This document shows positions 21,668 to 28,278 of a stretch of 39,662 nucleotides of DNA, piece by piece. Source of the DNA: a virus; the IMG/VR virus record IMGVR_UViG_3300025525_000034, positions 1-39,662 of that record; one strand, given 5' to 3'. The notes beneath the pieces were generated by a model that saw only the letters and a program-made list of their open reading frames with translations, searched no databases and was not told the origin of the DNA. A program made the translations under genes and the position numbers. Position 1 is the first letter of the stretch. Every line of letters starts with the position of its first letter.

Positions 21668-22171
21668 ATGATCGCCATCGAAATCGACAACCGCGCCGTA
21701 CTGGATGCACTGAACGATCTGGCCGGCCGCGTCAGCAACCTGCGCCCGGCCATGGCCGAGATCGGCGAGCGCCTGACCGAGACCACGCAAGACCGCTTCA
21801 ACACCAGCACCGGCCCGGATGGCCAGCGCTGGGCGCCGAACAGCCAGGCGACGATTCTGGATTATCTGGGCGGCAAGTCCGGCAGCTACCAGAAAAAAAG
21901 CGGCAAGCTCAGCGCCAAGGGCGCGGGCCACGCCATGAACAAAAGGCCGCTGGTGGATAGCGGCCTGCTGCGAGACAATATCCATTGGCAGCAAATTGAC
22001 AACGGTGTGTCTATTGGCACCGACCGCTTCGCCGACGACTGGGACGAAGGCGCGGCGGTGCATCAATTCGGCAGCAAAAATGGCAAGATCCCGGCGCGGC
22101 CGTTTTTGGGGATCAGTGACGAGGATGAGCGGACAATTCTGGATATCGTCGGCGAATATCTAAAACCGTAA
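21668..22171 (+). CDS. G: Virion morphogenesis protein (Mu gpG / gp31 family)
   Basis: This 167-residue protein matches the phage virion morphogenesis family. It has LRPAMAEIGERLTETTQDRF, the TSTGPDGQRWAPNS motif, LVDSGLLRDNIHWQ, a VHQFGSKNGKIPARPFLGIS box and a closing helix. It is thought to act in head completion or head-tail joining. CAAGGA precedes ATG 21668. It is the last gene of the lysis/packaging module before a 320-base noncoding stretch. Confidence 0.9.
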   Translation: MIAIEIDNRAVLDALNDLAGRVSNLRPAMAEIGERLTETTQDRFNTSTGPDGQRWAPNSQATILDYLGGKSGSYQKKSGKLSAKGAGHAMNKRPLVDSGLLRDNIHWQQIDNGVSIGTDRFADDWDEGAAVHQFGSKNGKIPARPFLGISDEDERTILDIVGEYLKP

Positions 22172-22325
22172 TCACCCTGCGTTCAGGAAATCGAATTTAA
22201 CGCGGGTTTAACGCGGGTTTTTGAGGCGCAAGCGGTATAGGGCAGGGGATGGCATAGGTCAAGAGGCAAACAGGGCTAGAATCGCCTCTAGTGCGTTTGC
22301 CGTGTCGGCGGGCCGTGGAGCTCCG
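22172..22325. other. Noncoding stretch after gpG
   Basis: No gene is seen. TTTAACGCGGG is repeated in tandem at 22196-22206 and 22207-22217 and is followed by five T. CGGCGG (22306-22311) and CCGCCG (22324-22329) can pair around a GGAGCTCC palindrome, just ahead of the 55-bp tandem repeat. Transcription from the lysis/packaging operon probably ends here, but no classical terminator is visible. Confidence 0.5.
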
Positions 22326-22435
22326 CCGCTGCACCAGTGCTCGGCACGCCGGTTCCCTAAGCGCTGAAGCGCAAAGGGAACCGCTGCACCAGTGCTCGGC
22401 ACGCCGGTTCCCTAAGCGCTGAAGCGCAAAGGGAA
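22326..22435 (+). repeat. Two identical 55-bp tandem repeats, each with a large hairpin
   Basis: Copies 22326-22380 and 22381-22435 are identical. Each contains GTGC-TCG-GCAC. Each also contains a long stem: CGGTTCCC pairs with GGGAACCG (its last bases shared with the next unit), inner stem GCGC-TGAA-GCGC. A diverged single relative stands at 27611-27669, ahead of the tail module. The array leads directly into the 55-nt head element at 22436. Confidence 0.85.
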
Positions 22436-22490
22436 CCGCTGAACCCCTTCAGACTGCCCCCCGTCATCCCGCTGCCAGAAACTGGCAGCC
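22436..22490 (+). promoter_or_regulatory. 55-nt late-operon head element, copy 2 (capsid module)
   Basis: It starts CCGCTGAACCCCTTCAG, with dyad CTGAA-CCCC-TTCAG. ACTGCCCCCCGTC follows, then the perfect hairpin CTGCCAG-AAA-CTGGCAG, ending CC directly before ATG 22491. It has no Shine-Dalgarno sequence. The place corresponds to the Mu late promoter ahead of gene I. The dyad centre lies about 45 bases before the ATG, the distance at which Mor/C proteins sit from a transcription start. Confidence 0.6.
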
Positions 22491-23651
22491 ATGGCTACCA
22501 AAACTCTCCCCCGCATCCATTGCTTCAAGCCTGGCCGGCATACCGCCATGTCGGGCGCTGTGCTGAGCTTTTCCGAATCCGATCTGGCGGCCTCGGCCGC
22601 AGCCTATGACCCGGCGTTGTTCCGCGCGCCGATCGTCGTCGGCCATCCCACGCTGGATGCGCCGGCCTACGGCTGGATCGACAGCGCGGCATCCGAAGCG
22701 GATGGCCTGTACGTCAACGCGGCGGATGTCGATGCCGAGTTCGCCGACATGGTCCGCGAGCAGCGTTTCCCGAATCGCTCCGCCTCGTTCTTCTCGCCCG
22801 GCCATCCGCGCAATCCGGTACCGGGCGTTTACTACCTCAAGCATGTCGGCTTTCTCGGTGCCGTGCCGCCGGCTGTGCGTGGCCTGAAGCCGATCCAGTT
22901 CGCTGACGACGATGCCGAATGCATCACCATCGAATTCGCTGATGCGCCGGCCTGGCCGGTGGCGCGCCTGTTTCGCGGCCTGCGCGACTGGCTGATCGGC
23001 AATCACGATCTGGCCACCGCCGATTCGGTGTTGCCCGCCTACCAGATCGAAGAACTTGAAAACGCCGCGCGCCGGGTTGACGAAGTTGAAACCGCCGCGC
23101 CGGCTCCCGCTTTTGCCGCCCCCCTCACCCAAGGAGACTCCATGTCACCCGAAGAAAAGGCGCGTCTTGACGCGCTCGAAGCTGATAACGCCCGGCTCAA
23201 GGCCGAGGCCGAGGCCCTCAAAACCCAGACCGCCGAGTTTGCCGACCGCGAAGCGGCGCTGCGCGCCAAGGAAGAAGCCGCGCGCCAAGCCGAGATTGCC
23301 GACTTTGCCGATGGCCTGATCAAGGCCGGCCGTGTGCTGCCGCGCGACAAGGCGGGCCTGGTGGCTTACCTGGCTGGTGCGGATGACGCCGGCGCCATCG
23401 AATTCGCCGACGGCGGGACCACCGTGAAGAAGCCCGCCGACGAGTGGCTGCGCAGCTTCCTGATCGCGCTGCCGGTGCAGGTTGACTTCGCCGAACGCGG
23501 CGCCGGAGATTCCCGCGATGACGCCAACTTTGCCGCTGCTTCCGACCCCGTCGCCGTCGCCGCCAAAGCCGTCGAGTTCCAGGAAGCCGAAGCCCGCGCC
23601 GGCCGTACCGTCAACATCGCTCAGGCCGTGGCGCACGTCCGGGGCGTCTGA
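22491..23651 (+). CDS. I: Mu I-like head maturation protease, with scaffold as C-terminal part
   Basis: This 386-residue protein matches Mu-like prophage protease I: a catalytic N-terminal ~200 residues (FRAPIVVGHPTLDAPAYGWI, MVREQRFPNRSASFF, VYYLKHVGFLGAVPPAVRGL). A coiled-coil scaffold region starts near residue 218. The protease trims scaffold during capsid assembly. The gene begins exactly at the end of the 55-nt head element. An internal start for the scaffold alone is listed separately. Confidence 0.92.
   Translation: MATKTLPRIHCFKPGRHTAMSGAVLSFSESDLAASAAAYDPALFRAPIVVGHPTLDAPAYGWIDSAASEADGLYVNAADVDAEFADMVREQRFPNRSASFFSPGHPRNPVPGVYYLKHVGFLGAVPPAVRGLKPIQFADDDAECITIEFADAPAWPVARLFRGLRDWLIGNHDLATADSVLPAYQIEELENAARRVDEVETAAPAPAFAAPLTQGDSMSPEEKARLDALEADNARLKAEAEALKTQTAEFADREAALRAKEEAARQAEIADFADGLIKAGRVLPRDKAGLVAYLAGADDAGAIEFADGGTTVKKPADEWLRSFLIALPVQVDFAERGAGDSRDDANFAAASDPVAVAAKAVEFQEAEARAGRTVNIAQAVAHVRGV
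23142..23651 (+). CDS. Z: Internal in-frame scaffold protein (Mu Z-like)
   Basis: ATG 23142, within gene I and in the same frame, is preceded by a perfect AAGGAG six bases upstream, whereas the I start itself has none. Translation from it gives 169 residues: a coiled coil (ARLDALEADNARLKAEAEAL, REAALRAKEEAARQAEIADF) and a C-terminal capsid-binding part. Mu produces scaffold gpZ from an internal start in I in the same way. The number of scaffold copies would thus be set independently of the protease. Confidence 0.82.
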   Translation: MSPEEKARLDALEADNARLKAEAEALKTQTAEFADREAALRAKEEAARQAEIADFADGLIKAGRVLPRDKAGLVAYLAGADDAGAIEFADGGTTVKKPADEWLRSFLIALPVQVDFAERGAGDSRDDANFAAASDPVAVAAKAVEFQEAEARAGRTVNIAQAVAHVRGV

Positions 23652-23702
23652 GCCAAACCCCCGACCTCACCCCTGAGCCACCCACCCCAACAGGAGCCCT
23701 CA

Positions 23703-24077
23703 ATGAGCAATCCCACCCTGATCAAGAGCTACACCGCCGGCGCCGACCTGACCGCCTATCGCATCGTCAAGCCGGGCGCGGCGGATGGCGTGGTAATCCC
23801 CTCCGCCGCCGTGTCCGACCTGCTGATCGGCGTCACCAACGACGTGGCCGCACTCAACGGCGAACGCCAGGACGTCATCCACATGGGCATTGCCGACATC
23901 ACCCTGGGCGGCAACGTCACGCGCGGCAACCCGGTCACCTCCGACTCGGTTGGCCGCGCCGTCAACGCCGCGCCGGCCGCCGGCGCCAACAACCACATCA
24001 TCGGCTTCGCGCTGATCTCCGGCGTGCTCGGCGACATCGTGCCGGTGCTGCTGTCGCCTGGTCGCATCCAGGGCTAA
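23703..24077 (+). CDS. Capsid decoration/cement protein (DUF2190-like)
   Basis: This 124-residue beta-rich protein (TLIKSYTAGADLTAYRIVKP, ISGVLGDIVPVLLSPGRIQG) has Ala- and Gly-rich turns, a pattern of small capsid-stabilising proteins coded between protease and major capsid gene. CAGGAG lies 9 bases before ATG. Assignment is by composition and place. Confidence 0.7.
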   Translation: MSNPTLIKSYTAGADLTAYRIVKPGAADGVVIPSAAVSDLLIGVTNDVAALNGERQDVIHMGIADITLGGNVTRGNPVTSDSVGRAVNAAPAAGANNHIIGFALISGVLGDIVPVLLSPGRIQG

Positions 24078-24108
24078 CCCACCTATTCCCCATCCACCGG
24101 AGACCCGC

Positions 24109-25206
24109 ATGAAAACCGCCCACAGCCGCACCCTTGCTTTGCTCGCCCTGGCCGCCCTCGGCCTGGTCCTGGCCCTCACCGGCCAACTGCCCAGCCTGGG
24201 CGGCGCCGAATTCACCATGCCGCTGCTCGGCTTCGGCCTCGCCACCAGCGCCTTCCCGGTCAATCCCACCCTCACCGCCATCGCCATCGGCTACAAAAAT
24301 GCCGAGCCGGACATGATCGCCGAGCAAGTCCTGCCGGAAGTGCCCACCGCCAAGAAGTTCAAGTACACCGTTTACGGCGCAGCCCAGGGCTTCACCCTGC
24401 AAGACACCAAGGTCGGCCGTAAATCCGAGCCCGGCATGGTCGATTTCGGCGGCACCGAGGTGACCGACGAAGTGCTCGACTACGGCCTGGACGATCTGGT
24501 GCCCAATGACGACATCGAAGCCTGGATGGCCATGGGCAAGCCGGCGTCGGGCGGCCCGCTCGACCCGCGCGAGATTTCCACCATGCTGCTCACCCACCTG
24601 GTGCGCCTGGACCGCGAAGTGCGCGTCGCCAACGCCGTGTTTGCGCTGGGCAACTACCCCGCCGCCCAGCGCGCCACGCTGTCCGGCACTGGCCAGTGGA
24701 GCGACTACACCAACAGCAACCCGGTCGCCGCCATCAACGACGCGCTGGACACCTGCCTTGTGCGGCCCAACAAGATGGTCATCGGCCGCCTGGCCTGGAC
24801 CAAGCTGCGCCAGAACCCCAAATTGGTCGAATCGATCAAGGCCACCGGCGCCGGCGGCGTCAACGCCCAGGGCATGGTGGCGCGCCAGGCCGTTGCCGAG
24901 CTGTTCGAGCTGGAAGAAGTGCTGATCGGCGGCGCCATGTACAACACCGCCAAGCCCGGCCAGACCCCCAGCTACAGCCGCGCCTGGGGCAAGCATTGCA
25001 GCCTGATCCACAGCTCGCCGCAGGCCGCGCAGATCGGCCTGCCCACTTACGGCTTCACCGCCCGCTTCGGTACCCGCGTCGCCGGCGACATCGCCGCACC
25101 CAAGAGCGGCCTGCGCGGCGGCGTCATCGTGCGCAGCGGCGAGAGCCTCAAGGAAGTGATCTGCGCGCCGGAAGCCGGGTATTTCTTCCAGAACTGCGTC
25201 GCGTAA
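24109..25206 (+). CDS. Major capsid protein
   Basis: This 365-residue protein is coded at the place of Mu T. The family pattern includes TAIAIGYKNAEPDMIAEQVL, LPEVPTAKKFKYTVYGAAQG and GTEVTDEVLDYGLDDLVPND. It also includes VIGRLAWTKLRQNPKLVESI and a C-terminal strand region (GGVIVRSGESLKEVICAPEA). It does not look like the Mu gpT family itself but like another HK97-fold capsid family. The first ~30 residues (RTLALLALAALGLVLALTGQ) are strongly hydrophobic, like a signal peptide, which is odd for a capsid protein; they may be removed by protease I. Confidence 0.85.
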   Translation: MKTAHSRTLALLALAALGLVLALTGQLPSLGGAEFTMPLLGFGLATSAFPVNPTLTAIAIGYKNAEPDMIAEQVLPEVPTAKKFKYTVYGAAQGFTLQDTKVGRKSEPGMVDFGGTEVTDEVLDYGLDDLVPNDDIEAWMAMGKPASGGPLDPREISTMLLTHLVRLDREVRVANAVFALGNYPAAQRATLSGTGQWSDYTNSNPVAAINDALDTCLVRPNKMVIGRLAWTKLRQNPKLVESIKATGAGGVNAQGMVARQAVAELFELEEVLIGGAMYNTAKPGQTPSYSRAWGKHCSLIHSSPQAAQIGLPTYGFTARFGTRVAGDIAAPKSGLRGGVIVRSGESLKEVICAPEAGYFFQNCVA

Positions 25207-25236
25207 GGCAGGGGCAGGGGGCAAGTTACACGGGGC

Positions 25237-25306
25237 AAACCCGCCCCCTGAAACCCGCCCCCTGAAACCCGCCCACTGAAACCTGCCCCCTGAACCTTGC
25301 CCGAGG
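25237..25306 (+). repeat. 14-bp tandem repeat AAACCCGCCCCCTG
   Basis: Units at 25237-25250 and 25251-25264 are identical. Units 25265-25278 and 25279-25292 have one change each, and 25293-25306 is a decayed fifth unit. The array spans the gap between the capsid gene and the next gene. CAGGGGGC just upstream (25216-25223) can pair with any unit. Confidence 0.85.
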
Positions 25307-25312
25307 AAACCC

Positions 25313-25567
25313 ATGCCCGCCCCGAAAAAATCCCCCAATACCCCCGAGCCCAAGAGCGTCAGCGAAACCCCGACAGGTTCCGAACACCTGTCGGGGTCGG
25401 ATGCCGAAAAGCCGGAACAGGCCCGCGAAGCGGCCGGCAGCTACCGCGTACTCAGCCCGCTCGACCATGACCAGCAGCGTTACGAGATCGGCGCCACGGT
25501 GATGCTCACCGAAGACCAGGCCAGCCGCATCCCGGCCGACGTCATCGCGCCGGAGGACCCGCAATGA
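25313..25567 (+). CDS. Small head-region protein with palindrome-derived insert
   Basis: This 84-residue protein has a disordered, Pro/Ser/Glu-rich N-terminus (MPAPKKSPNTPEPKSVSETP) and a compact C-terminal part. That part is SYRVLSPLDHDQQRYEIGAT with VMLTEDQASRIPADVIA. The latter resembles small proteins coded after the capsid gene in many siphophages. Residues ~19-29 are coded by a 12-bp-stem palindrome. GAGGA is the ribosome site. Function is unknown. Confidence 0.65.
   Translation: MPAPKKSPNTPEPKSVSETPTGSEHLSGSDAEKPEQAREAAGSYRVLSPLDHDQQRYEIGATVMLTEDQASRIPADVIAPEDPQ
25367..25397. repeat. Palindromic element inside the small head-region gene
   Basis: ACCCCGACAGGT (25367-25378) and ACCTGTCGGGGT (25386-25397) form a perfect 12-bp stem around TCCGAAC. 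The core GACAGGTT..ACCTGTC is shared with the palindrome in the portal gene (19940-19974), so both belong to one family. Confidence 0.85.
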
Positions 25568-27177
25568 TCCGTTTGCGTGCCAACATCACCGGCGTAGGGG
25601 AGCGTTTCGATATCGTCAGCGGCCTGACCACTATGCAAGAGGCCAACCTGATCCAGGGCGGGCTGGCCGAGGATATTGCGGCGGAGGGGGTTTATCCGGC
25701 GCTGTGGCGTAGCCAAGATGGCGATATGGATTTACTCGGGCCGGCTGGCTCTGTGTTGAGATTTTCAAGCAAAGCAAACAGAGTATTTGCCCTAGGCGAT
25801 AGCATCACAATGCGTCAGCACCGTTCACTCAGCGGTCATGCTGTTACGGTAAATGGGTCTGATGTCACGATTGCTGTATCAAACAACTACGCTCCGCCAG
25901 AATCGGTTGTGAGGATCATCAATCAGGCTAATTCCTTGCTCAATCGAGATGTGCCGGTTATCTCAAATAGCAGCGCCGCATTTACAGTGCGCTACCCGTT
26001 TGATGTGACAGGACTATTTTCCGGCACAGCCGCCTACGCGATTTATGCCCAGGGCAACGATACTGGCTATATCAACTACATCTGCGGATTACTCGCAGCA
26101 CAGGGAAAAACGAGCAGCATCGAGCGCAACTGCGGTGACGGCGGCGACACCATCGCAGAGATGTTGGCACGCGTCCCGACAGAGTTGGTGCCGCTGATCA
26201 GGCCAGGTGACATTGTTGTAGTGCTGGCAGGCACGAACGATCTGGAAATTACATCAACCGCCGCCATGATTTCAGGGTTGAAATCAATCTACGATCAGTT
26301 GCTAGCCGCTGGGGCAATTGTCCACGCTGGCACGATTACGCAGGCGCAATCAAGTGCAAGATACTCCGCCCCAGCCACGGCTCTCGCTCAAATCGCCGCC
26401 GTTAATGGCTATATTCGCGCCCGCTGTAAATCGGAAGCGCGGATGCGCTGTTTTGATGCGCACGCGGCTCTTGGAGGCGGCGATTATGCGGCCGCCGGCA
26501 CGATGGAGGCGGGTGGAGTGCACCCTCTGCCAGCCGGCGCTCAACTGATCGCTGCACGATATATTTCTGATTGTGGTGCGGATTACCGTAAATCTAGTGC
26601 CTGGCGGTGGTTGAGCACTGCCGACAATTATGTCGATGCGGCAAGTAAAAATTTGCTCACAAATTGCGAGTTCAACGGAGCCTCCGGAGCGACTCCGCCG
26701 ACCGGCTGGACTGTATCTGGATCAGGCACACGGACATGGTCGCAGGAAACACACCCCGATGGTACTGGATACGATCTGCAATTGATCAAATCGCATAGCG
26801 CGGCCGCACAAACCTCGCTGTCGCAGTCGATCACCAGCCGAGTCAGTGCCGGAGACCGGCTGATATTCGGGTCAGAGATGGAGACTGTATCCGCTGGTGA
26901 AGGGCAATATTTTTTAATGGTGCTGGAAATAACGACAAACGGTGAAATAGCACGTTTCAACCTGCAGAACGACGCCTTTACTTACGCAAATGGTGGCCGT
27001 ATGCCGGCGTCGGGTACTCGATACCTGCACGAGAAAGCGAGTGGAGACAATGCCGGCAGAAACGGAATTCTGATTCCGAACGGAACCACGGCGGTATCAC
27101 TTAAATATGTGTATCAACTGGGAGAATCCGGTGGGTTTACTGCAAGGGTTGCGCGGCCGTTTGTGATTAAAGTTTGA
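25564..27177 (+). CDS. SGNH/GDSL-type hydrolase in the head gene cluster
   Basis: This 537-residue protein overlaps the gene before by ATGA. Residues 1-65 (IRLRANITGVGERFDIVSGL .. DGDMDLLGPAG) look like a small structural, perhaps capsid-attaching, domain. The hydrolase has block I FALGDSI (S80), a Gly in GDGGDT (~191-195), block III VLAGTNDL (G223, N225) and block V H320 (GGVHPLPAGAQ). The Asp usually three residues before that His is Gly here. About 110 residues are inserted between blocks I and II. Residues ~360-537 form a beta-rich jelly-roll-like domain. Codon use is more A+T-rich than in the neighbours. A virion esterase acting on surface polysaccharide is a reasonable guess. Confidence 0.75.
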   Translation: MIRLRANITGVGERFDIVSGLTTMQEANLIQGGLAEDIAAEGVYPALWRSQDGDMDLLGPAGSVLRFSSKANRVFALGDSITMRQHRSLSGHAVTVNGSDVTIAVSNNYAPPESVVRIINQANSLLNRDVPVISNSSAAFTVRYPFDVTGLFSGTAAYAIYAQGNDTGYINYICGLLAAQGKTSSIERNCGDGGDTIAEMLARVPTELVPLIRPGDIVVVLAGTNDLEITSTAAMISGLKSIYDQLLAAGAIVHAGTITQAQSSARYSAPATALAQIAAVNGYIRARCKSEARMRCFDAHAALGGGDYAAAGTMEAGGVHPLPAGAQLIAARYISDCGADYRKSSAWRWLSTADNYVDAASKNLLTNCEFNGASGATPPTGWTVSGSGTRTWSQETHPDGTGYDLQLIKSHSAAAQTSLSQSITSRVSAGDRLIFGSEMETVSAGEGQYFLMVLEITTNGEIARFNLQNDAFTYANGGRMPASGTRYLHEKASGDNAGRNGILIPNGTTAVSLKYVYQLGESGGFTARVARPFVIKV

Positions 27178-27183
27178 TCTTCC

Positions 27184-27573
27184 ATGGGCTACGCAACTCA
27201 CTACGATCTAGAGAGCCGCTTCGGCGACGAAGTGGCGCAGTTCCTCGCCGCCAACGCGGCGGCGATCAGCCTGGCGCTGGCCGATGCCGACGCGGTGATC
27301 GATGGCTATCTGGCCGGCCGCTACAGCCTGCCGCTGGCCAGCGTGCCGGCCATTCTTACCCAGTACGCCTGCGACATCGCCCGCTATCGCCTGTACAGCG
27401 ACCAGGCGCCCGAGGTGGTGCAGTCGCGCCACAAGGACGCCATCGCCTTCCTGACCCGCCTGTCCTCCGGCCAGATCACCCTGGGCGTCTCCGAACCCGC
27501 CCCGGTCGGCGGCGGCGCCAGCTTCTACACCCCCGGCCGGGTGTTCGACGCGGACACCCTTGGCTCGATGTAG
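27184..27573 (+). CDS. gp36-family head-tail connector protein (DUF1320)
   Basis: This 129-residue protein matches DUF1320/Mu gp36: YATHYDLESRFGDEVAQFLA, LADADAVIDGYLAGRYSLPL, PAILTQYACDIARYRLYSDQ and RHKDAIAFLTRLSSGQITLG. It is expected to act in the head-tail connector. It is the last gene of the capsid module; 150 noncoding bases with repeat elements follow. Confidence 0.9.
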   Translation: MGYATHYDLESRFGDEVAQFLAANAAAISLALADADAVIDGYLAGRYSLPLASVPAILTQYACDIARYRLYSDQAPEVVQSRHKDAIAFLTRLSSGQITLGVSEPAPVGGGASFYTPGRVFDADTLGSM

Positions 27574-27578
27574 TCGAT

Positions 27579-27614
27579 GCAGGATGGGTTGAGCGCCAGC
27601 GAAACCCATGCTGC
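27579..27614. repeat. REP-like palindrome GCAGGATGGGTT..AACCCATGCTGC
   Basis: GCAG-G-ATGGGTT (27579-27590) pairs with AACCCAT-G-CTGC (27603-27614), with one G/G mismatch. The sequence GGATGGGTT-GAGCG..GCG-AAACCCAT is of a type found repeatedly between genes in many proteobacterial chromosomes. It follows the gp36 stop and merges into the hairpin domain ahead of the third head element. Confidence 0.7.
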
Positions 27615-27669
27615 ACCCGTTCTCGGTGCGCCGGGTGACTAAGCCGCCAAAAGACGGCGGCCAAGTCAC
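27611..27669 (+). promoter_or_regulatory. Hairpin domain related to the 22326/22381 repeats
   Basis: It shares CTGCACC.GT.CTCGG..CGCCGG and the TAAG loop start with the units at 22326 and 22381. The main stem is CGGGTGAC/GTCACCCG (the last bases run into the head element). The inner stem is GCCGCC/GGCGGC. At 22381 the corresponding stems are CGGTTCCC/GGGAACCG and GCGC/GCGC. Five pairs of the 8-bp stem have changed on both sides with pairing kept, which points to a conserved RNA or cruciform structure. Confidence 0.65.
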
Positions 27670-27724
27670 CCGCTGAACCGCTTCAGTCTGCCCCCCATCG
27701 CGCGCGCGCGGCACCATCGCCGCC
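27670..27724 (+). promoter_or_regulatory. 55-nt late-operon head element, copy 3 (tail module)
   Basis: It starts CCGCTGAACCGCTTCAG, with dyad CTGAA-CCGC-TTCAG. TCTGCCCCCCATC and an alternating GC run follow, and it ends ACCATCGCCGCC directly before ATG 27725. It has no Shine-Dalgarno sequence. It matches copy 2 in 28 of the first 30 positions or so and copy 1 in outline, with the same 55-base distance to the ATG. Confidence 0.6.
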
Positions 27725-28132
27725 ATGCTGCTCACGCCTATCGTCACTCGCCTTACCGCGCAATGCCCGTCGCTGACCCAGGTGCTTTATGCCCTGTCCG
27801 GCGCGGTGCCGGCCACTTACCCGGCGGCCTACGTGCTGCCGCTGTCCGATAGCGCCGCCGCCAACGTCTTGCTCGGCGCGCACAGCCAGATCATCACCAG
27901 CCGCTTCGCCATCGAGATCATGCTCAAGCACGCCGGCCAGGCGGCGAGCGGCGGCCCGGCCGCCGAGGCGCTGGAAGCGGTGCGTACCGAGGTTCTGGCC
28001 GCGCTGAAGGGCTGGCAACCCACCCCGGAGCACGACCCCATCGCCTATGTCGGCGGCCGCCTGATTGATTTCCAGGCCGGCATGGCGACCTGGCGCGAAG
28101 AGTTTTCCACCCGCCACGACAGCCGAACCTAG
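27725..28132 (+). CDS. gp37-like tail terminator protein (DUF1834 type)
   Basis: This 135-residue protein (VTRLTAQCPSLTQVLYALSG, AAYVLPLSDSAAANVLLGAH, ITSRFAIEIMLKHAG, PIAYVGGRLIDFQAGMATWR) matches the Mu-like gp37 family in length, order and pattern. Such proteins cap the tail tube at the head-proximal end. It is the first gene of the tail module and starts at the end of the third head element. Confidence 0.82.
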   Translation: MLLTPIVTRLTAQCPSLTQVLYALSGAVPATYPAAYVLPLSDSAAANVLLGAHSQIITSRFAIEIMLKHAGQAASGGPAAEALEAVRTEVLAALKGWQPTPEHDPIAYVGGRLIDFQAGMATWREEFSTRHDSRT

Positions 28133-28140
28133 GAGACACC

Positions 28141-28272
28141 ATGTCCGAACCCACCCAACAGCAAAACCCAGCCGACTACGGCCGCGTCCGCCAGCCGTAT
28201 CAGGGCGGGGCGACCCAACAGCCCACGCCGCCGGCGCCAGCCGAAAAGCCCGCCAAACCCGCCAAGGAGTAA
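28141..28272 (+). CDS. Very small Pro/Gln-rich tail-region protein
   Basis: This 43-residue protein (MSEPTQQQNPADYGRVRQPY .. PAEKPAKPAKE) has a good ribosome site (AGGAGA, six bases before ATG 28141). It fits exactly between gp37 and the tube gene and is probably disordered. It occupies the place of Mu gp38 but does not resemble DUF2635. Confidence 0.6.
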   Translation: MSEPTQQQNPADYGRVRQPYQGGATQQPTPPAPAEKPAKPAKE

Positions 28273-28278
28273 CCCCCC

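Noticed and set aside
22196-22222. Terminator at the TTTAACGCGGG repeats
   Set aside because: A direct repeat followed by T-run has no stem, so it does not form an intrinsic terminator.
22326-22435. CRISPR-like repeat
   Set aside because: The repeats are head to tail with no spacers, and they contain long hairpins; no cas genes are present.
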